NCBI GenBank assembly: GCA_051884915.1
Contig: JBJEWF010000005.1
Coordinates: 1-31,432, forward strand
Length of the DNA: 31,432 nucleotides
Direction of reading: 5' to 3'
Source of the DNA: RUG572 sp051884915
GTDB taxonomy: Bacteria; Verrucomicrobiota; Kiritimatiellia; RFP12; UBA1067
The position numbers and the translations under genes are program-made. Shown one piece after another: positions 29,162-31,432 of the stretch; position 1 is the first letter of the stretch; every line of letters begins with the position of its first letter. The notes under the pieces are model-generated. The model saw nothing but the letters and a program-made list of their open reading frames with translations. It made no database searches and was not told where the DNA came from.

Positions 29162-29190
29162 ATGATACCATACACACCCGTGTACGCCAA
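29162..29190 (-). promoter_or_regulatory. Promoter of the beta-propeller glycosidase gene
   Basis: TTGGCG (29185-29190), 17 bases and TATCAT (29162-29167). A second, overlapping choice is TTGTCA (29191-29196), 18 bases and TATGGT. The region is AT-rich. The leader would be about 55 nt to the chosen start. The gene-free gap 29098-29424 (327 bases) holds this promoter, two GC hairpins and a 42-codon remnant. Confidence 0.5.
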
Positions 29191-29256
29191 TGACAAACGG
29201 ACTACCATTCTTTCAACAATTTATTCAGTTATAGGAAATGAGCGGTACGGAGGCTT

Positions 29257-29273
29257 CCCGGCGGTTCGCCGGG
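29257..29273. repeat. GC hairpin CCCGGCG-GTT-CGCCGGG
   Basis: A perfect 7-bp stem with a 3-base loop, 14 bases from a second hairpin at 29288-29306. Together they sit between the remnant's stop codon and the next promoter, and would fold in RNA of either strand. No T-run follows. They may end transcription from the rhamnosidase side or be dispersed REP-type repeats. Confidence 0.55.
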
Positions 29274-29287
29274 CCGACGACCCGCCA

Positions 29288-29306
29288 TGCGGGCTTCAGG
29301 CCCGCA
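29288..29306. repeat. GC hairpin TGCGGGC-TTCAG-GCCCGCA
   Basis: A perfect 7-bp stem with a 5-base loop. On the minus strand it contains the TGA that ends the 42-codon remnant. Confidence 0.6.
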
Positions 29307-29424
29307 CGGCGGCGGAGAGGGCGTCCATCCAGACTTTGAGCCGCGCGGGCGTGTCGCATTCCGCCAGCCAGCGCGTCCCCTTCACAACCTGCGGCAGCGC
29401 CTTGCCGACTGTCGGTTCACCAAA
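29296..29424 (-). pseudogene. Coding-like 42-residue C-terminal remnant
   Basis: Directly after the rhamnosidase TAA, in the same frame, 42 sense codons run to a TGA at 29296. The peptide includes V-G-K-A-L-P-Q-V-V-K-G-T-R-W-L-A-E-C-D and ends in a helix-like K-V-W-M-D-A-L-S-A-A-V-R-A. By hand count, 35 of the 39 codons from CCG onward end in G or C, the pattern of real genes here. It has no start codon with a ribosome site. It looks like the 3' end of an older gene cut off by arrival of the rhamnosidase; read-through of the TAA is the alternative. The parent family is not recognised. Confidence 0.45.
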
Positions 29425-31432
29425 TTAGTTGGTTCCACAGTTCTGGATGTCCAGGTCGTTTTTGCCCTCCTTGAGCGGTATGCGGCGTTTGTCCCAGACG
29501 AAAACGCCGGAAGTCTCGGGCGGAAGGGTCACCGATCCCGAAACTCCGCCATTCGCGAACTCAAGCCGCGTTTCGACGACACCCCTCGGATGGGGCGTCT
29601 TGGCAGAGATGCGCTTCATTTCGGCGGGTTGCGGCGCGACGATTGCCGTCTTGAAGAACGGCGAAGACGGTGTTACGCCGGCAAAAGCCGTATGCCAGAA
29701 ATATATCGGGCACGCGCTCCAGGCGTGGCAATCGCTGCGGGAATCGGATGCCTGGGTTTCGAACGTGGTCTTGGCGCCCCATGAAAGAAATCTGCGCCAA
29801 TGGGCGAGACGTTTGCAAATCAAATCGCTTCTGCCGCATCTCGAATAGGCCTCGAACAGATAATGGGAAAAATACGTGCTGGCGCGCGAAATATGCTCCG
29901 CCGTGGTCAGAAAACGAAAGGCGCGCTCCTGCCGCTCCGCCGAGAGCAAGCCGGAGATTATGGCCATGCACTGGGCGTGTTCGCTGAATCGGTCCTTCTT
30001 CGCGGTGTCGGCGAGCGCGCCGCGCTCTTCGTCCCAGAATTCCGCCAAAAGGGATTCCTTCAAACGCGCGATTTTGTCGTTCCAGTGCGCGGCAAGCAGC
30101 TTCTCGCCAAGCGCTTCGTCGACCGCCGCGGCGCTTTGCATCGCCATCAAATACTGGAGATTGCAGAGCGCGCTTGCCCCTTCGCCGGGATTGCCACAGG
30201 GGGCCACGCCAGTTTTAAACGGACACTCCCCGTTCACGGAATCCATGAAAGACCAGCCGGGAAGATTCTCGAGCAACCCCAGATCGTTCTCGCAGAGCGC
30301 AAGACCCATCAGCGCATTGCGCACGCCCGGCATGCGCGCTTTAAGAAACGCTCTGTCGTCGTGCCACATCATGTGATCGCGAAACATCATAATCCAGCAC
30401 ATCGTATAGGTCGCCGACTCCTGTGTGCCGCGCGTGGGGAAATTCATCGCTATCATCCCGTTGTCGCGACGGTCACAATCGTAAATGCCCAGAGCGAACC
30501 TGTTCATGCGCACATCGCGCGTCAGCGTGTTGAGTATGCCGAGCTGGATGCGCGTGTCTCCGGGATACATCTGCTGTTCGTAGTAGGGACAGTCGAACAG
30601 CATTTCGTGCATGCACATTTCCATCGTGCGCCGGCAAATACCGTCGATAGCGGCAATCTCGGGATCGTCGCATTCGAACGATCCGTCGATCGCCAGCGGA
30701 TAGCGCGTCTCACATATCGCGAGACGATCGATCACCAATGGCTCATCCCGCGTCTCGATCGCCAATTCACACCATGTTCCGCATCGCCACCACGGCGTCG
30801 TGAAAAAAGCCGAAGAAATGCCGCTACTCTCGAAAACGTCCTTTATGTTTCTCGCCATCGCTTTGCCGGCAAACTCATCACGGTCGCCTTTTCTGCCAGC
30901 ATTTGCCGACGCCTTGGGATCATGGACGAGCGACTCTGCCCATCCCCAGGTCACTTTCGCTCCCTTCCCGCCGGAGACGACGAGCTCCGGATAGGCGCAA
31001 TAATAGTCTCCGAGCCGCCAGACCGCCTTCACGGACGTATTCGCCGGTATAACGACTACCTCGCCCTTCAGCGCAGCGTTCAGACGCCCGACCCAAGGCG
31101 AAGCGGCATCGTCCAGCGTATAGACGCCGCCACTTTGAGCCTTGGCTTCGTGCGCGGCTTTGAAGCCGCCGGGGGCTTTCGATTCATGGATCTGATCCGG
31201 GCGCCCGGTCGGGAAAAGCATCCACCCCTTCGTCCGAGAACAATATTTCGTCGCAGAATCCTTCACGCTTCTTCTCGCGATTCCGGCCCTTGTCCAGGCA
31301 TCGTCCAGGGGTTCTTCCGTGATAAACGAAGTCCCAATCGTCAAGCTTTGGGAACCCGTGCCTACAATCGAAGGGTAGATGCCGTCCGTCATCCGCGTGT
31401 TTGCAAGCGGTGCCACGCGCCAATCCCCCTTG
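29425..31432 (-). CDS. Alpha-L-rhamnosidase-like glycosidase (GH78), N-terminus beyond window
   Basis: Open to the right edge with 668 visible residues; the frame continues upstream of the window, so the start is missing. GH78 enzymes remove terminal rhamnose from plant and microbial glycans. A beta-sandwich part (W-W-R-C-G-T-W-C-E-L-A-I-E-T) precedes the (alpha/alpha)6 barrel. There D-C-P-Y-Y-E-Q-Q-M-Y-P-G-D (about 30555-30595) matches the family's C-P-x-R-x-E-x-x-x-W-x-G-D block with changes. W-S-A-C-P-I-Y-F-W near the end, then a C-terminal sandwich (R-L-E-F-A-N-G-G, L-P-P-E-T-S-G-V-F), are also typical. The missing Arg in the acid block means substrate and activity may differ from classic rhamnosidases. 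Base composition is less GC-rich than its neighbours. Confidence 0.88.
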   Translation of the reverse strand, partial: KGDWRVAPLANTRMTDGIYPSIVGTGSQSLTIGTSFITEEPLDDAWTRAGIARRSVKDSATKYCSRTKGWMLFPTGRPDQIHESKAPGGFKAAHEAKAQSGGVYTLDDAASPWVGRLNAALKGEVVVIPANTSVKAVWRLGDYYCAYPELVVSGGKGAKVTWGWAESLVHDPKASANAGRKGDRDEFAGKAMARNIKDVFESSGISSAFFTTPWWRCGTWCELAIETRDEPLVIDRLAICETRYPLAIDGSFECDDPEIAAIDGICRRTMEMCMHEMLFDCPYYEQQMYPGDTRIQLGILNTLTRDVRMNRFALGIYDCDRRDNGMIAMNFPTRGTQESATYTMCWIMMFRDHMMWHDDRAFLKARMPGVRNALMGLALCENDLGLLENLPGWSFMDSVNGECPFKTGVAPCGNPGEGASALCNLQYLMAMQSAAAVDEALGEKLLAAHWNDKIARLKESLLAEFWDEERGALADTAKKDRFSEHAQCMAIISGLLSAERQERAFRFLTTAEHISRASTYFSHYLFEAYSRCGRSDLICKRLAHWRRFLSWGAKTTFETQASDSRSDCHAWSACPIYFWHTAFAGVTPSSPFFKTAIVAPQPAEMKRISAKTPHPRGVVETRLEFANGGVSGSVTLPPETSGVFVWDKRRIPLKEGKNDLDIQNCGTN

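Noticed and set aside
29098..29208. N-terminal extension of the beta-propeller glycosidase to 29208
   Set aside because: It would cross the likely promoter and place 37 mostly unrelated residues before a normal signal peptide.

Overview
The window is 31.4 kb of GC-rich bacterial DNA. Every gene I can support lies on the minus strand. The mix is a core housekeeping half (1-24.3 kb) followed by secreted carbohydrate-active proteins (24.5-31.4 kb). A type III glutamine synthetase, ScpAB, a Tat-exported metallo-beta-lactamase-fold protein, a YfhO-like membrane protein and secreted glycosidases fit an uncultured host- or sediment-associated member of the PVC group (Kiritimatiellota/Lentisphaerota/Verrucomicrobiota). 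That placement is an inference from gene content and composition; the sequence holds no rRNA to confirm it.

In order of transcription, right to left. (1) 24.5-31.4 kb: a GH78-like alpha-L-rhamnosidase truncated by the window edge, a five-bladed beta-propeller glycosidase (GH43/GH32-like), and a 1094-residue secreted protein with glycosidase-like features and a C-terminal NPCBM-like domain. A 42-codon coding-like remnant sits just downstream of the rhamnosidase. (2) 23.0-24.3 kb: the Tat-exported metallo-beta-lactamase-fold protein on its own promoter. (3) 14.1-22.9 kb: a tight run glnN - uvrD/pcrA - YfhO-like membrane protein - short penicillin-binding transpeptidase - FtsW/RodA (SEDS) - 85-residue protein, ending at a UUCG hairpin. 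(4) 8.06-13.9 kb: a run with a good sigma70-type promoter, trpS - scpA - scpB - TPR/LysM protein - 90-residue membrane protein - LysM protein - hemB. It joins chromosome segregation, peptidoglycan-binding envelope proteins and tetrapyrrole synthesis. (5) 1-7.99 kb: rpoB-rpoC with its own promoter and a structured leader of about 110 nt, not preceded by the usual rplKAJL genes; rpoC runs off the left edge.

The points most worth a second look are these. Two promoters have -10 boxes exactly six bases from the ATG, which predicts leaderless mRNAs, and a third is close. The rpoBC operon is detached from the ribosomal protein genes. ScpB carries a long Ala/Pro then Asp/Glu tail. A transpeptidase without a recognisable dimerisation domain is translationally coupled to its SEDS partner. 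A nested inverted-repeat cluster lies between the secreted-protein genes. I found no CRISPR array, tRNA, rRNA, complete insertion sequence, phage genes or recognisable defence system.
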